From assembly GCF_900070355.1 (NCBI RefSeq), contig NZ_LN849456.1, positions 1,488,001-1,552,000 on the forward strand: DNA of 64,000 nt, written 5' to 3'. The position numbers and the translations under genes are program-made. This stretch comes from Devriesea agamarum (GTDB lineage Bacteria; Actinomycetota; Actinomycetes; Actinomycetales; Dermabacteraceae). This document shows positions 8,811 to 19,124 of this stretch, piece by piece. Position 1 is the stretch's first letter; each line of letters begins with the position of its first letter. A model generated the notes under the pieces. The model did no database searches. It was given only the letters and a program-made list of their open reading frames with translations, and was not told the origin of the DNA.

Positions 8811-10232
8811 CTACACCCGTTCCGAGGCCGGAACCGCATCCAGCGCAGTCACAATTGCCTGCACACTGGCTTTCGCGTCACCGAACAGCATCGACGTGTT
8901 GTCTTGGAAGAACAACGGATTCTGCACACCCGCGTATCCGGCTGCCATGGACCGTTTGAACACGACCGTGTGAGCCGCTTCCCACACGCACAGCACCGGC
9001 ATACCGGCAATCGGTGAACCAGGGTCGGAAGCCGCCGGATTCACGGTATCGTTCGCCCCGATCACCAGCACCACATCGGTGTCTGCGAAGTCATCGTTAA
9101 TCTCGTCCATTTCCAGCACGATGTCATACGGAACCTTAGCCTCAGCCAGTAAAACATTCATATGGCCAGGCAAACGCCCCGCAACCGGGTGGATACCGAA
9201 ACGAACATTGACGCCGCGTTCGCGAAGCCGGGCGGTGAGATCCGCAACCGGATACTGAGCCTGGGCAACCGCCATACCGTATCCGGGGGCGATCACCACC
9301 GAACGCGCCTCGGCGAGCAGCTGAGCCACACCCGCGGCATCCAATTCGTGGATCTCGCCATCCTGGTCGGCGCTGGCGCCAGCCGAAGTCTCAGCCCCGA
9401 AACCGCCGAGGATCACCGACACGAAGGACCGGTTCATAGCGCGGCACATGATGTAGGACAAAATCGCACCGGACGCGCCCACCAGAGCACCGGTCACAAT
9501 CAGCACATCCAAACCGAGCATGAACCCAGCCGCGGCGGCTGCCCAGCCCGAATACGAATTCAACATAGAGACCACTACCGGCATGTCAGCCCCGCCGATA
9601 GCGGCCACCAAGTGCCATCCGAGAGCGAAGGCGATGACGGTCATCAGCAGCAGCGATGCCACCTGAATCCAGAACACGTCGACGGTGAGGAACACAATCA
9701 GCAGCACCAGACAGACCAGCAGAGCCACCAGGTTTAGAAGATGCCGCGCGGGCAGAGTAAGCGGCTTCGAGGGGATCAGGCCGCGCAGTTTCCCGAAGGC
9801 AACCAGCGAGCCAGTGAAGGTAATCGCGCCAATGAACATGCCCAGGAACACCTCGAGGAGGTGCACGGTGTCCCCGTGACCGTCGAGGAAGGAGTTCAGC
9901 CCCACTAGCACGGCGGCCATGCCAACGAACGAGTGCAGCAGGGCCACAAGTTCGGGCATGCCCGTCATCTCCACGGTGAGCGCACGCCACAGGCCTACCG
10001 CCCCGCCGATCAGCAGAGCAATGGCCAGCAGCACCGCGCTGGTAACCAGGCCGGCTCCCGGCGTAGCTCCGTGGAATGCGGTCACGATGGTGGCAATCAG
10101 CGCAATCAACATGCCAGTAATGCCAAAGGCATTCCCCAGCTTGGCGCTTTCGTGGGTTGACAACCCCGCGAGCGCGAGGACGAACAGCAGCGCAGCGACA
10201 ATATAAGCAGCAGTAACAGCGGGCAGGAGCAT
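8811..10232 (-). CDS. pntB: NAD(P) transhydrogenase beta subunit
   Basis: 473 residues, as usual for PntB (about 460). PntB is an integral inner-membrane protein forming the proton channel with PntA and binding NADP(H) in its C-terminal domain III. The first about 290 residues are a run of hydrophobic helices; the C-terminal part contains [22 protein letters not shown], the NADP-binding P-motif region, followed by [21 protein letters not shown] and [16 protein letters not shown], all diagnostic of domain III. Its ATG (10232) lies one base from the stop of pntA, so the two are translationally linked. It couples hydride transfer from NADH to NADP+ to proton re-entry. Confidence 0.95.
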   Translation of the reverse strand: MLLPAVTAAYIVAALLFVLALAGLSTHESAKLGNAFGITGMLIALIATIVTAFHGATPGAGLVTSAVLLAIALLIGGAVGLWRALTVEMTGMPELVALLHSFVGMAAVLVGLNSFLDGHGDTVHLLEVFLGMFIGAITFTGSLVAFGKLRGLIPSKPLTLPARHLLNLVALLVCLVLLIVFLTVDVFWIQVASLLLMTVIAFALGWHLVAAIGGADMPVVVSMLNSYSGWAAAAAGFMLGLDVLIVTGALVGASGAILSYIMCRAMNRSFVSVILGGFGAETSAGASADQDGEIHELDAAGVAQLLAEARSVVIAPGYGMAVAQAQYPVADLTARLRERGVNVRFGIHPVAGRLPGHMNVLLAEAKVPYDIVLEMDEINDDFADTDVVLVIGANDTVNPAASDPGSPIAGMPVLCVWEAAHTVVFKRSMAAGYAGVQNPLFFQDNTSMLFGDAKASVQAIVTALDAVPASERV

Positions 10233-10233
10233 C

Positions 10234-11775
10234 TCAGGCCTTCCGGAACATGCGGAGCATCCGCTGGGTAACGGCGAATCCGCCCACGATGTTGATCGAG
10301 GCGATGAGCACAGCGAAGAAGGCGATGATCTTCACCAGCCAGTTATCGCTTGTGATCTGGTAAATCGCACCGACGACGATAATGCCGCTGATCGCGTTGG
10401 TCACGCTCATCAGCGGGGTGTGCAGCGCATGGCTGACCTTCCACACGACGTAGTATCCGACGATCACCGCGAGGACGAACACGCTCAGGTGGATCAAAAA
10501 CGCCCCGGGAAGAAGCGGCGAAATCCCCAGGAATACCAGGCACGGGATCGTCACTGCCAAGTACGTTACCCACCAGGGCCGAGGCGGTTTAGGCGGAGCT
10601 TCTTCCGTCGGCGCGGCAGCGGGGGCTACGGCCGGTGCGGGCGCAGCAGAGACAGCCACCGGTGGCGGTGGGAACGTCACCTCCCCGTCGCGGGTCACCA
10701 GCATCGTGCGCACGATGACATCCTCGGTGTCGACCACGAGCTGGCCGTCTTTCTCAGGAGTCATCAACGTCAGAAGGTTCACCAGGTTGGTGCCGTACAG
10801 CTGCGAGGACTGCCCGGGAAGACGGGACGGCATGTCGTCATAGCCGATGATGACAACGCCGTTGTCACTCACGTACGCCTCACCGCGCCGAGTCAGCGTG
10901 CAGTTACCTCCGCCTGCGGCGGCGAGGTCCACGATCACGCTTCCGGGGCGCATCGCGGCCACCATCTCATCGGTAATTAAGCGGGGCGATGGGCGTCCCG
11001 GCACCGCAGCGGTGGTGATCACGATATCGGCCCAGGCACACTGTTCGGCATACAGTTCAGCGGCTTTGGCGGCGTCCTCAGCTCCGGGTTCACGTGCGTA
11101 ACCGTCCGAAGATGCCGGACGCATACCCCCGCTGGCGGTGACAAACTCGGCGCCCATCGACGTGACCTGTTCAGCGGTTTCCGGGCGCACATCGCTGGCC
11201 CGTACCACCGCGCCAAGGCTTCCGGCCGCGCCAATCGCCGCCAGTCCGGCCACCCCGGCACCGAGCACAAAGACTCGGGCGGGCGGCACTTTACCGGCAG
11301 CGGTGACCTGGCCGGTGAAGAATCGTCCGAACGCGCCGGCGGCCTCCACGACGGCCCGGTAACCGGAAATGTTCGCCATCGAGGAGAGCGCATCCATCGA
11401 CTGCGCGCGCGAAATACGCGGCACCATATCCATGGCGAGCGCGCACACGCCGCGCTCAGCCAGAGCGTCGACCAGCTCGGGGTTCTGGGCTGGGTACAAG
11501 AATGCGGCGAGCACTGCACCGGAGCGCAGCAGCGGCACATCCTTCACATCCAAGGGCCCGACGGCGAGCACAATGTCCGCGCCCCAAGCTTCTTCACGGG
11601 TGACGATCTGGGCGCCGGCCTCGGCATATGCTGAATCCGGATGGGATGCCAGCACACCGGCTCCGGCCTCAATCAGCACCTCATAGCCGAGACTTGCCAG
11701 CTTCTTCACAGTCGTAGGGGTGGCTGCTACCCGTCGTTCTCCAGGCGCACTTTCGTGGGGGATCCCGATCCTCAT
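10234..11775 (-). CDS. pntA: NAD(P) transhydrogenase alpha subunit (fused alpha1-alpha2)
   Basis: 513 residues, equal to E. coli PntA, with soluble NAD(H)-binding domain I and the membrane part in one chain. [23 protein letters not shown] is the standard N-terminus; [20 protein letters not shown] and the dinucleotide fold [22 protein letters not shown] (broken here by memory of the family consensus GxGxxG) mark domain I. An Ala/Pro-rich linker (about 365-395) leads to four C-terminal hydrophobic helices. It is the first gene of pntAB and divergent from the Abhydrolase_9 gene with about 100 bases between. Many actinobacteria split this subunit in two; here it is fused. Confidence 0.95.
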   Translation of the reverse strand: MRIGIPHESAPGERRVAATPTTVKKLASLGYEVLIEAGAGVLASHPDSAYAEAGAQIVTREEAWGADIVLAVGPLDVKDVPLLRSGAVLAAFLYPAQNPELVDALAERGVCALAMDMVPRISRAQSMDALSSMANISGYRAVVEAAGAFGRFFTGQVTAAGKVPPARVFVLGAGVAGLAAIGAAGSLGAVVRASDVRPETAEQVTSMGAEFVTASGGMRPASSDGYAREPGAEDAAKAAELYAEQCAWADIVITTAAVPGRPSPRLITDEMVAAMRPGSVIVDLAAAGGGNCTLTRRGEAYVSDNGVVIIGYDDMPSRLPGQSSQLYGTNLVNLLTLMTPEKDGQLVVDTEDVIVRTMLVTRDGEVTFPPPPVAVSAAPAPAVAPAAAPTEEAPPKPPRPWWVTYLAVTIPCLVFLGISPLLPGAFLIHLSVFVLAVIVGYYVVWKVSHALHTPLMSVTNAISGIIVVGAIYQITSDNWLVKIIAFFAVLIASINIVGGFAVTQRMLRMFRKA

Positions 11776-11878
11776 GATTCTGATTTCATCATGCAGGTTG
11801 CAGGACTACATTGATTTCATGCCTATTTGTCGACGCAGATCACGTAAAAACCGTGGGGGATCGGCATCGGGAGCCGGA

Positions 11879-13576
11879 ATGTCCCGAACTGTGCTCGACC
11901 GTGTGGCACAGATGCGCCCCAGCTCAATCACGGCACCGTTGGCCTCAGCCGGGGTGGTGGGTGCGAGCGCCGCCACCTGGGTAGCGACCTCTCCGAGTCT
12001 CATCCCCCGCACCTGGTGGTCCACAGCGGCCAACGTCGGGCTCTCCCAGGTATATGGGTACGTGGCAGGCAAAGCCGGGGCTCAAGCGTTGAAGGTCGCC
12101 GCGCGCGCATTGGGGGTTAAAGCCAGCATTAAGCCTGAGGGCCGGAATGCTCTGCGCTGGATCGGGGCGGCCTCTTTCGTCGGGATGTCGGCCTATTCGT
12201 GGGTGCGTGGAGAGATCCGCCAACGCGAAATCACCCGCCTGGTGTTTGAAGAACCAAAACAGTCGTGGACGCAAGCGGCGGGAGTGGGCACTGGGATTGC
12301 CCTGTCCTGTGCGGTTTTGGCATCGGTGCGCGGCATTCTGATCGCCCATCACGCGCTGCATCGGGCTATCGGTCACCGTCTGCCCGGCCCGGTTGGGCAG
12401 GTGGTCTCGCTCGCAGCCATCGGCGGTCTCGGGGTGGTCGCTGGCGAGCGCCTGGTGCGCGGCGAACTTCTGCAATGGGCTATCCACCAAGCAGAGCGCA
12501 CCAATTCCATGATCGCCCCCGGTTCCACTCCCCCGCGCAGCACGCTGCGTTCGGGATCCGCCGAGTCCTTAGAACGATGGCAGACCCTAGGCGCAGCCGG
12601 TCGGCGCATCGTGACCGGCGGCCCCAGCGCCGAACAGATCGCTCGCGTCACCGGTGCCCCCGCGATGGAACCTATCCGGGTGTATGCGGGGAAAATGCCG
12701 CCTGGCCGGAGTCTGGATGAGGCGGTCGATATTGTGCTGGCCGAACTCGACCGGACCGGGGCATGGGATCGACGTGTGCTCGCAATCTTCACCGGAACAG
12801 GCACCGGCTGGCTTCAAGAATGGTCGCTATCGGCGATTGAATATCTCACGGGCGGAAACTGCGCAACCGCATCCCTGCAATACAGCGTCTACACCAGCGG
12901 ATTGTCCTATATCCTGGATCGCCAAGCCCCTCGCGCCGCTGGTCAAGCACTATTTCAGGCGGTGCGGCAACGCTTGGATCTGATCCCGAAGGACAAGCGT
13001 CCGCGACTGTTCGTCGCAGGGGAATCGCTTGGGTCCTACGGCGGTCAAGCAGCGTTTGCCTCACCGGAAGACCTGCTTAGCAATGTGGATGGCGCCGTGT
13101 GGACCGGCACTCCGCGTTTTACGCCATTGTGGCAGCAGTTCACCGCTCGGCGGCGCGGAGGATCACCGGAAGTTGCCCCGATTGTTGATGACGGTCGGCA
13201 CGTCCGCTTCATTACCCATCCCGACGATCTGGTGCGCAATTTTTGGGGTGGCCCTTACGAACCGTGGGAGGCCCCGCGGATCGTGTACGCGCAGCACGCC
13301 AGCGACCCGGTGGTGTGGTGGTCTCCGCGCCTGCTGTGGGAGGAACCCGATTGGCTGCGCCAGCGTGTCGGCAAGGACGTCTCCCCCGCGGTGCGCTGGT
13401 TCCCCTGGGTCACGTTCTGGCAGATCGCCGCCGACATGCCGCTATCGATCTCCGTACCCGGCGGGCACGGGCATAGCTACCGCGAGGCCATGGTGCCCAT
13501 TTGGGCGGCGGTTCTTGGCGAGGATCCGCGACAGGACCGCTCCGCCATCGTGGACGCCATCCGCGCCAGCATGTAG
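11879..13576 (+). CDS. Abhydrolase_9-family membrane protein (alpha/beta hydrolase)
   Basis: A 565-residue protein. The N-terminal about 200 residues hold several hydrophobic helices (Abhydrolase_9_N type) and the C-terminal half is an alpha/beta-hydrolase-like domain. FVAGESLGSYGGQAAF gives the nucleophile elbow G-E-S-L-G, and FTGTGTGWLQEW, TPRFTPLWQQF, FITHPDDLVRNF and ISVPGGHGHSYREAM (candidate catalytic Asp and His) follow the family pattern. The physiological substrate is unknown. ATG 11879 is chosen because GGGAG lies about 6 bases upstream; an in-frame ATG at 11819 would add 20 basic residues, and anything earlier overlaps divergent pntA. Confidence 0.8.
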   Translation: MSRTVLDRVAQMRPSSITAPLASAGVVGASAATWVATSPSLIPRTWWSTAANVGLSQVYGYVAGKAGAQALKVAARALGVKASIKPEGRNALRWIGAASFVGMSAYSWVRGEIRQREITRLVFEEPKQSWTQAAGVGTGIALSCAVLASVRGILIAHHALHRAIGHRLPGPVGQVVSLAAIGGLGVVAGERLVRGELLQWAIHQAERTNSMIAPGSTPPRSTLRSGSAESLERWQTLGAAGRRIVTGGPSAEQIARVTGAPAMEPIRVYAGKMPPGRSLDEAVDIVLAELDRTGAWDRRVLAIFTGTGTGWLQEWSLSAIEYLTGGNCATASLQYSVYTSGLSYILDRQAPRAAGQALFQAVRQRLDLIPKDKRPRLFVAGESLGSYGGQAAFASPEDLLSNVDGAVWTGTPRFTPLWQQFTARRRGGSPEVAPIVDDGRHVRFITHPDDLVRNFWGGPYEPWEAPRIVYAQHASDPVVWWSPRLLWEEPDWLRQRVGKDVSPAVRWFPWVTFWQIAADMPLSISVPGGHGHSYREAMVPIWAAVLGEDPRQDRSAIVDAIRASM

Positions 13577-13631
13577 GTCAGTATCTGAACCTGCCCCCGT
13601 CTGAGACCGAACCCACCTAGAGCTAATTGCC

Positions 13632-14585
13632 TTAGGGCTGATCCCCGGTCGCCACCGGCAGATCAGGGTTAGCGCTCCACTGCGACCACGACCCCGGAAA
13701 AAGCCGCACCCGCTCATAACCAGCCTGTTCAAGCGCAAGCATCAGATGACAGGCCGTCACGCCCGACCCGCAGTACGCAATGATCTCCCGATCAGGACGC
13801 AAACCACCCAGAGCAAATATCTCCCGCAAGCCCATCGGGGTCAGAAAACAACCGTCCTCATCCAGCGACTGCGCAAAGGGCTGATTCAATGCCCCGGGAA
13901 TATGCCCTGCACGCGGATCCACCGGTTCGGTATCGCCCCGATAGCGCTCCGGGGCGCGAGCATCCAGCACACACGCCGACCCGTCCGCAACCTCCTCCAC
14001 GGTGGCAAGCCGTTCACGCGGCCACGGCTTCGGGGTCAACACCGCGGGCACCGGGGTCACTTCACCGGATTCAACCGGGCCATCCCAGGCGGTAAAGCCA
14101 CCACTTAGCAGCGCAGCGTCGTGTCCGAGTGCACGCAGCATCCACACCAGGCGGGCCGCCGCGCTGCCCTGCCGGTCGTCGTAGGCCACCACAACGGTGT
14201 CATCCCCAATTCCCGCCGCACCGAGCGCCGAAGCAAACGTCTGCGGGTCAGGCAGCGGGTGCCGGCCTTCCGCTTCGGATGCGGGCGCCGCGAGCGCGCC
14301 ATCGAGGTCCAAGTACACAGCCTGAGGAAGATGGCCTGCGAGATAGTTTTCCCGTCCGGTTGAGCCGTCGATGGCGAACCGGATATCGACCAGCGCGAGG
14401 GGTCGGGTGGAACCTTCGCGCTGGAGCCGGTCGAGACCAGCCCGGTCGATAATGGGCGGCAATCCGAGCGAGGTTCCTGACGGCCAAGGCCCCGGCACCG
14501 TATCCGCGGCACCAGAACCATCATTCGCAGTCACTAAACCATCATTCGCAATCACTGAACCATCATCCAACGTGTGTGCGCACAT
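13632..14585 (-). CDS. Sulfurtransferase with two rhodanese domains
   Basis: A 317-residue thiosulfate/3-mercaptopyruvate sulfurtransferase-type protein. The first, non-catalytic rhodanese domain spans about residues 45-165 (LVDIRFAID, YLAGHLPQAVYLDLD); the second, about 190-310, has the persulfide-forming Cys in YCGSGVTACH (C272). Loop residues SGV after Cys suggest the mercaptopyruvate-type loop (CGSGVTA). The first about 30 residues are an extension containing a 7-residue tandem repeat (DGSVIAN, DGLVTAN) caused by the repeat at 14517-14568. It is convergent with the Abhydrolase_9 gene. Confidence 0.88.
   Translation of the reverse strand: MCAHTLDDGSVIANDGLVTANDGSGAADTVPGPWPSGTSLGLPPIIDRAGLDRLQREGSTRPLALVDIRFAIDGSTGRENYLAGHLPQAVYLDLDGALAAPASEAEGRHPLPDPQTFASALGAAGIGDDTVVVAYDDRQGSAAARLVWMLRALGHDAALLSGGFTAWDGPVESGEVTPVPAVLTPKPWPRERLATVEEVADGSACVLDARAPERYRGDTEPVDPRAGHIPGALNQPFAQSLDEDGCFLTPMGLREIFALGGLRPDREIIAYCGSGVTACHLMLALEQAGYERVRLFPGSWSQWSANPDLPVATGDQP
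14517..14568. repeat. 21-bp in-frame tandem repeat in sulfurtransferase N-terminus
   Basis: Two 21-bp units (14517-14537, 14538-14558) differing at two positions, plus a 10-base partial third copy. They add 7-residue units to the dispensable N-terminal extension of the sulfurtransferase. Confidence 0.85.
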
Positions 14586-14646
14586 GACTCAATGCTAGGC
14601 CTAAGGTTCGCAGGCGTCGCAGATCACACGGAGTTACGCTGTTGCC

Positions 14647-15501
14647 ATGAAAATCGCTTTCCTGGGAACCGGCAAGCTGGGCACCGAATTAGCCCGCCAC
14701 CTCCTGCGAGACCACGACCTCACGGTATGGAACCGCACCCTCGAACGAACGAAGCCTCTGCGCGATGAGGGGGCCACCTGCGCTGCGACCCCTGCGGAGG
14801 CGGTTGCTGGTGCCGAGGTGGTGGTCAGCTGCCTGTTCGGCCCGGATGCCGTCCGCGAGACGATTATCGCCCCACAGCTCATTCCCGACGGTATGCCCTG
14901 GTTGGATGCGACGACGGTGTCGCCGGCGGACGGGGAGGAGTTCGCCCGTGCTGTCCCCAGCTATGTGGCAACCCCCGTGGTCGGCTCCCTGGGGCCGGCC
15001 CGGGCTGGCAAGCTCGGCGTCTACGTGGGCGGAACGGATCCCCAGGCTCGAAAGCTCGCCGCCGAGATTGTGACCCCTTGGGCAGACGCCGACCGGCTAA
15101 TCGTGGTCACCGATGCGGCTGAAGCCGCCGTCGCCAAACTGTTGGCGAACCTGGCCCTTGCAGTCAGTGCCCAGGGCTTAACCGAAGCGCTCACGCTCGG
15201 GCGGGCGCGCGGACTGGATGATGCCCGGGTTCTAGATTTGCTCGCCCACACCGGCCTGGCTTTTATCGCGGGGATGAAACGCAACTTCGTGCTCGGCGAG
15301 GCCGACGTGCGCGACGCCCACTTCGCCGTGGATGCCATCGCCAAAGACGCCCGCCTCATGCTCAGCACCTCCGACCGGGATTTGCCGGCCACCCGCGCCG
15401 CTCTGAAGTCCCTTGAGGCAGCTGAAACCCGTGGACAGGGGGCCTTCGACTTCTCGGTGATCACGTTGCCACCAGAGTCCACACCCGACGCTGATATGTG
15501 A
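14647..15501 (+). CDS. NAD(P)-dependent beta-hydroxyacid dehydrogenase-like oxidoreductase
   Basis: 284 residues, of the 6-phosphogluconate/3-hydroxyisobutyrate dehydrogenase superfamily. KIAFLGTGKLGTELARHLL carries the Rossmann GxGxxG, ATTVSPADGEEFA the substrate-binding S/T region, VGSLGPARAGKLGVYVGG the family signature, and AAVAKLLANLALAV the catalytic Lys region. The natural substrate (3-hydroxyisobutyrate, glyoxylate/succinate semialdehyde or another) cannot be chosen. It is divergent from the sulfurtransferase with a 61-base gap. It probably acts alone, since the next gene (Pit) has its own leader. Confidence 0.85.
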   Translation: MKIAFLGTGKLGTELARHLLRDHDLTVWNRTLERTKPLRDEGATCAATPAEAVAGAEVVVSCLFGPDAVRETIIAPQLIPDGMPWLDATTVSPADGEEFARAVPSYVATPVVGSLGPARAGKLGVYVGGTDPQARKLAAEIVTPWADADRLIVVTDAAEAAVAKLLANLALAVSAQGLTEALTLGRARGLDDARVLDLLAHTGLAFIAGMKRNFVLGEADVRDAHFAVDAIAKDARLMLSTSDRDLPATRAALKSLEAAETRGQGAFDFSVITLPPESTPDADM

Positions 15502-15614
15502 CCTGCCGCGATTTACGTCATGCCTGGAACCTCCCGACATGCCGATCCTTGCCTAGAGCGGGTAGCATCCCGTCGTCGCATACATGACTCAACGGTGAAC
15601 GGAGTTTGAATTCC

Positions 15615-16799
15615 GTGGACGTCTCCCTCGTGGTGATCCTGGTGGTCATCCTCGCTCTGTTCTTCGACTTCACGAACGGCTTTCACGACACCGCCAACGC
15701 GATGGCAACCCCCATCGCCACCGGTGCCATCAAGCCGAAACCCGCGGTGGCTCTAGCTGCTGTGCTGAACCTGGTCGGCGCGTTCCTATCTGTCGAAGTG
15801 GCGCAGACCATCTCCGGCGGTTTGATTCGCGAAGGTGCCAATGGCGTTCAGATCACACCCGAATTTGTGTTCGCGGGTTTGGTGGGCGCTGTGCTGTGGA
15901 ACCTGCTGACCTGGCTGCTGGGCCTGCCGTCATCGTCCTCACACGCCCTGTTCGGCGGGTTGATCGGCGCTGCCATCGTGGGGTCGGGCATCGGGGCAAT
16001 TGACGGCGGAGTTGTCGTCCAAAAAATCCTGCTGCCCGCGCTAGTTGCGCCCGCGGTTGCCGGGACGGCGGCATTCTTGTCCACTCGTTTGGCCTACGCC
16101 ATTACAGCCAAGGGCACCCGCGGATCCTTTAGAGCCGGCCAGTTATTTTCCGCGTCACTCGTGGCACTCTCCCACGGAACCAACGACGCCCAAAAAACCA
16201 TGGGCGTGATCACCCTGGTTCTGGTCTCGGCAGGTATGCAGCAGGCGGGCACTCCCCCGCACTTCTGGGTCATTCTTTCCTGCGCGCTCGCCATTGCCAT
16301 CGGTACGTATTCCGGAGGCTGGCGGATCATCCGCACCATGGGCCGCGGCATCACCGAAATCAAACCTGTTCAGGGCTTTTCTGCTGAGGTCTCCACCGCC
16401 TCAGCCATTCTCGCCTCCAGCCACCTCGGATTCGCCCTGTCCACCACGCAGGTCGCCTCCGGCTCCGTGCTCGGTTCGGGACTGGGACGTCGTGGTTCCT
16501 CCGTGCAGTGGGGAACGGCGGGCCGTATCGCGCTGGCCTGGCTGCTCACCCTTCCGTCGGCGGGCATTATCGGCGCTGTGTCGGCTGCTCTCATGCACGT
16601 GAGCGAAGCCGGTTTCATGATCGTCGCGATCGCCGGTATGGCCGGCATCGCAATTATCTTCGTGATCTCCCAACGCAGCGCCGTCACCCATAAGAACGCC
16701 CTGTCAGAGGTTGAGGAAGTAGGCGAGACGGTACACCGTCCCCGTCGGCGCCGCGGCAAGAAATCTGGCGGCTCTAAGGGTAAGGAGACCCGCTCATGA
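15615..16799 (+). CDS. pit: PiT-family inorganic phosphate transporter
   Basis: A 394-residue membrane protein with about 10 helices. The PiT signature occurs twice: FFDFTNGFHDTANAMATPI near the N-terminus and VALSHGTNDAQKTMGVI in the middle, consistent with inverted duplicated PHO4 domains. It imports phosphate (as metal-phosphate) with protons. GTG 15615 is preferred, with GGAG 10 bases upstream; the in-frame TTG at 15606 sits too close to that site. The cytoplasmic tail is basic (HRPRRRRGKKSGG). Its stop overlaps the start of the next small gene (ATGA). Confidence 0.93.
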   Translation: MDVSLVVILVVILALFFDFTNGFHDTANAMATPIATGAIKPKPAVALAAVLNLVGAFLSVEVAQTISGGLIREGANGVQITPEFVFAGLVGAVLWNLLTWLLGLPSSSSHALFGGLIGAAIVGSGIGAIDGGVVVQKILLPALVAPAVAGTAAFLSTRLAYAITAKGTRGSFRAGQLFSASLVALSHGTNDAQKTMGVITLVLVSAGMQQAGTPPHFWVILSCALAIAIGTYSGGWRIIRTMGRGITEIKPVQGFSAEVSTASAILASSHLGFALSTTQVASGSVLGSGLGRRGSSVQWGTAGRIALAWLLTLPSAGIIGAVSAALMHVSEAGFMIVAIAGMAGIAIIFVISQRSAVTHKNALSEVEEVGETVHRPRRRRGKKSGGSKGKETRS

Positions 16800-17011
16800 T
16801 CGAGTTCCTTCAAGTGACCGTCGTGACTATCGGTTCCGCACTCATCTTGGTCGGCCTCTTCGCTGGCGGAGTGCGTTTACGCGGCGAAGCTCAAGAACGC
16901 ACCGGTTCAACTCGGACGGCGCTCATGACAGCATCCGTCGCCTGCACCACCCTGTGTGCTCTGGCTGTGCTGTTCGGGCTCTATCTGCTCATCCCGTACT
17001 TTCACCACTGA
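16796..17011 (+). CDS. Small two-helix membrane protein coupled to pit
   Basis: 71 residues with two hydrophobic segments (about 6-26 and 44-68) separated by a charged loop (RLRGEAQERTGSTR). The ATG overlaps the pit stop by 4 bases (ATGA), so it is translationally coupled and presumably works with the phosphate transporter. Similar small hypothetical proteins follow pit genes in other actinobacteria. The function is unknown. Confidence 0.75.
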   Translation: MIEFLQVTVVTIGSALILVGLFAGGVRLRGEAQERTGSTRTALMTASVACTTLCALAVLFGLYLLIPYFHH

Positions 17012-17132
17012 GCCGGGCTGTGCTGAGGCCCTAGAGCGGCCTTACTTGGCGCAGCCCCGCCTGTCTTAACCCGCTCCTGACCACATCCGCACAGGCTAGA
17101 ACGCACCTGCGCAGGCAGATCGCATCACCCGG

Positions 17133-17774
17133 TTAAAGCCACCCGTTATCCAGGGCTTTGCGCACGGCTTCCGCGCGATTGATCACCCCAAGCTTTCCAA
17201 TCGCCGACGAAATGTGATTGCGCACCGTCCCCTCGGACAGATACAACCGGGCAGCGATAGCTGCGGTCGTTCCTCCCTTAGCTGTTTCCTGCAACACGGT
17301 GGTCTCTCGGTCACTGAGCGGTGAGATACCGACAGACAGTGAGGCTGCGGCAAGTTCCGGATCGAGTACCCGAAGGCCGCAGTGCACACGACGAATCCCA
17401 TCGACCAGGCGCTCCACCGGTGCATCCTTCACCATGAACCCCGCAGCGCCCGCCTCAAGGGTGCGTCGAAGATAGCCCGGTCTGCCGAAGGTCGTCAGCA
17501 CAATCACCCGGGTTTTCAGCCCACTTCCGACCATCCGTTCAGCCACCTCAATACCATCCTGCGGGATACGCACATTTTCGTCACCGCCGTTGACGCCGGG
17601 CGGCATCTGCACATCGAGCAGGAGAATATCGGGCCTCGTGCGCTGCACCACCTGGAGAGTCTGCGCACAGGTGGATGCCTGTCCGACAATATCGAGATCT
17701 GTTTCGAGCCCCAGTAACGCTGCCAGACCTTCCCGTAAAAGGTCCTGATCATCAGCAAGAACTAGACGTATCAC
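17133..17774 (-). CDS. NarL/LuxR-family response regulator
   Basis: 213 residues: receiver domain (residues 1-130) with LADDQDLLREG acidic pocket, phospho-acceptor Asp in ILLLDVQMP, T in VLTTFG and K in FMVKDAP; then a LuxR-type HTH (about 150-205; LSDRETTVLQ, GTVRNHISSAIGKLGV). An insertion of roughly 11 residues (PPGVNGGDENVRIPQDG) follows the phosphorylated Asp where the usual sequence is MPGmdG. It overlaps the kinase gene by 4 bases and acts as its partner. Target genes are likely the adjacent ABC transporter. Confidence 0.92.
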   Translation of the reverse strand: MIRLVLADDQDLLREGLAALLGLETDLDIVGQASTCAQTLQVVQRTRPDILLLDVQMPPGVNGGDENVRIPQDGIEVAERMVGSGLKTRVIVLTTFGRPGYLRRTLEAGAAGFMVKDAPVERLVDGIRRVHCGLRVLDPELAAASLSVGISPLSDRETTVLQETAKGGTTAAIAARLYLSEGTVRNHISSAIGKLGVINRAEAVRKALDNGWL

Positions 17775-19033
17775 GCAACCGGCTCCTCGGATTGAACGGA
17801 TGCGCCATCGACATCAGAACCACGGATGCGAACGTACTCACCGACATCACTTCCGGCATATCCCGCGGCCTCGCCCCGAGCTGACCGTCCACCATCGCAG
17901 CCGCGGGCGCTCGGCTCGTTCAGAACGATGCTGAGCGAGGTGCCCCGAGGGATACCGTCTCCGCTGCGAGTATCCAATTCGAGCCGCGCCCCTACCGCCT
18001 CGGCCCGGGCAACCAGCCCTGCAAGCCCCGAACCGGGTCTATCCTGCTTTGCTTGGGGCGTGGCGCGGCGGGTCCTCTCTATCCCGAGCCCGTCGTCAAC
18101 AATCGTCACCCGATCTGAATGCACCTCGATCCAGCATCGGGTGGCCTCCGAATGACGCACCGTGTTGGTAATCCCCTCCCGGATCGCGTAACCAAATAGT
18201 TCACTGACCTCGTCAGAAAGAATCGGGATCGCGGACGGAAAATATCCCGCAATCCCCGCAGCACTCAGCACCGAACGCGCAGACGCTACCTCCGTTGCGA
18301 CTCGCACCTCGCGCATGCCCGATGCGGTAGCCCGCACATCGGACAGGGCCTGCCGGCTCATGGTCTCAATCTTGTCCAGCTGCTCGGCGCATGCCATGGG
18401 ATCAGCAGTCAACTGACGACGCGCGAGTTGGGCCGTCACCGTAATCACCGTGAGGGAATGCCCGAGCAGGTCGTGCAAATCCCGTCCAATCCGCTCGCGT
18501 TCAGCAGCCACTGCCAGCACCGCGTTGCGCTGTTCAACCGCGCTTAACCTGGCTTCCAGTCTCGCTTTTTCAAAGGTAATGCTGAGCGATAACCCGGTAA
18601 ATAGTGCTGCGACGGCCAGCAGGGCCGAGAGGGTGTTTCCCAGCCATAAAGACAGCGCGAATGCTCCGCCCGCACAGATAACGGTGAGGATACGGGCTGT
18701 TTTGAGATCTGCCAGCATGACAATAGCGCCCGCCCAAAATATTGCCATATACAGCACATCGGATGTGACGAGAAGGGCCAGCGCGACCATGAGTCCGGCC
18801 ATCATTCCCAGATAAACCCAGGCTCCGCGCTGACCGAACGTGGGCCGCACGCCGGGGGCTAAAACAAAGAGCACACCGAAGACAAGACAGAGGATGGTCA
18901 CCGCGACCGCAAGGTGCAACGGGTTGCCCATCCAGGCCGGAATGATCATAAAAAGCAGATAGATGAGGCTTGTGACACAGAATGCAAAGCCGCCAGATTC
19001 TCTAGCAGCCCGATAGAGCTCCCCAATCCGCAT
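17771..19033 (-). CDS. Sensor histidine kinase (HisKA_3 / DesK-like)
   Basis: About 420 residues. Six hydrophobic segments at the N-terminus (residues about 15-165) form the sensor, followed by a HisKA_3 dimerisation domain with the phosphorylated His in RIGRDLHDLLGHSL and an HATPase domain (FGYAIREGITNTVRHS, VDDGLGIERTRR, GSGLAGLVARAEAVG). An Ala/Gly/Arg-rich tail extends past the ATPase domain. ATG 19033 is preferred over GTG 19060. It lies between the ABC-2 genes and its response regulator on one strand, the layout of envelope-stress/antimicrobial-response systems. Confidence 0.9.
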   Translation of the reverse strand: MRIGELYRAARESGGFAFCVTSLIYLLFMIIPAWMGNPLHLAVAVTILCLVFGVLFVLAPGVRPTFGQRGAWVYLGMMAGLMVALALLVTSDVLYMAIFWAGAIVMLADLKTARILTVICAGGAFALSLWLGNTLSALLAVAALFTGLSLSITFEKARLEARLSAVEQRNAVLAVAAERERIGRDLHDLLGHSLTVITVTAQLARRQLTADPMACAEQLDKIETMSRQALSDVRATASGMREVRVATEVASARSVLSAAGIAGYFPSAIPILSDEVSELFGYAIREGITNTVRHSEATRCWIEVHSDRVTIVDDGLGIERTRRATPQAKQDRPGSGLAGLVARAEAVGARLELDTRSGDGIPRGTSLSIVLNEPSARGCDGGRSARGEAAGYAGSDVGEYVRIRGSDVDGASVQSEEPVA

Positions 19034-19124
19034 GGTCACCTCACCATCCTCTCTTTTCACGTCTTAGTATGCCCACGGGGTTTCGTCCATGCACCTGCTC
19101 ACGGGAGCACGGAGGCTCACCGTC

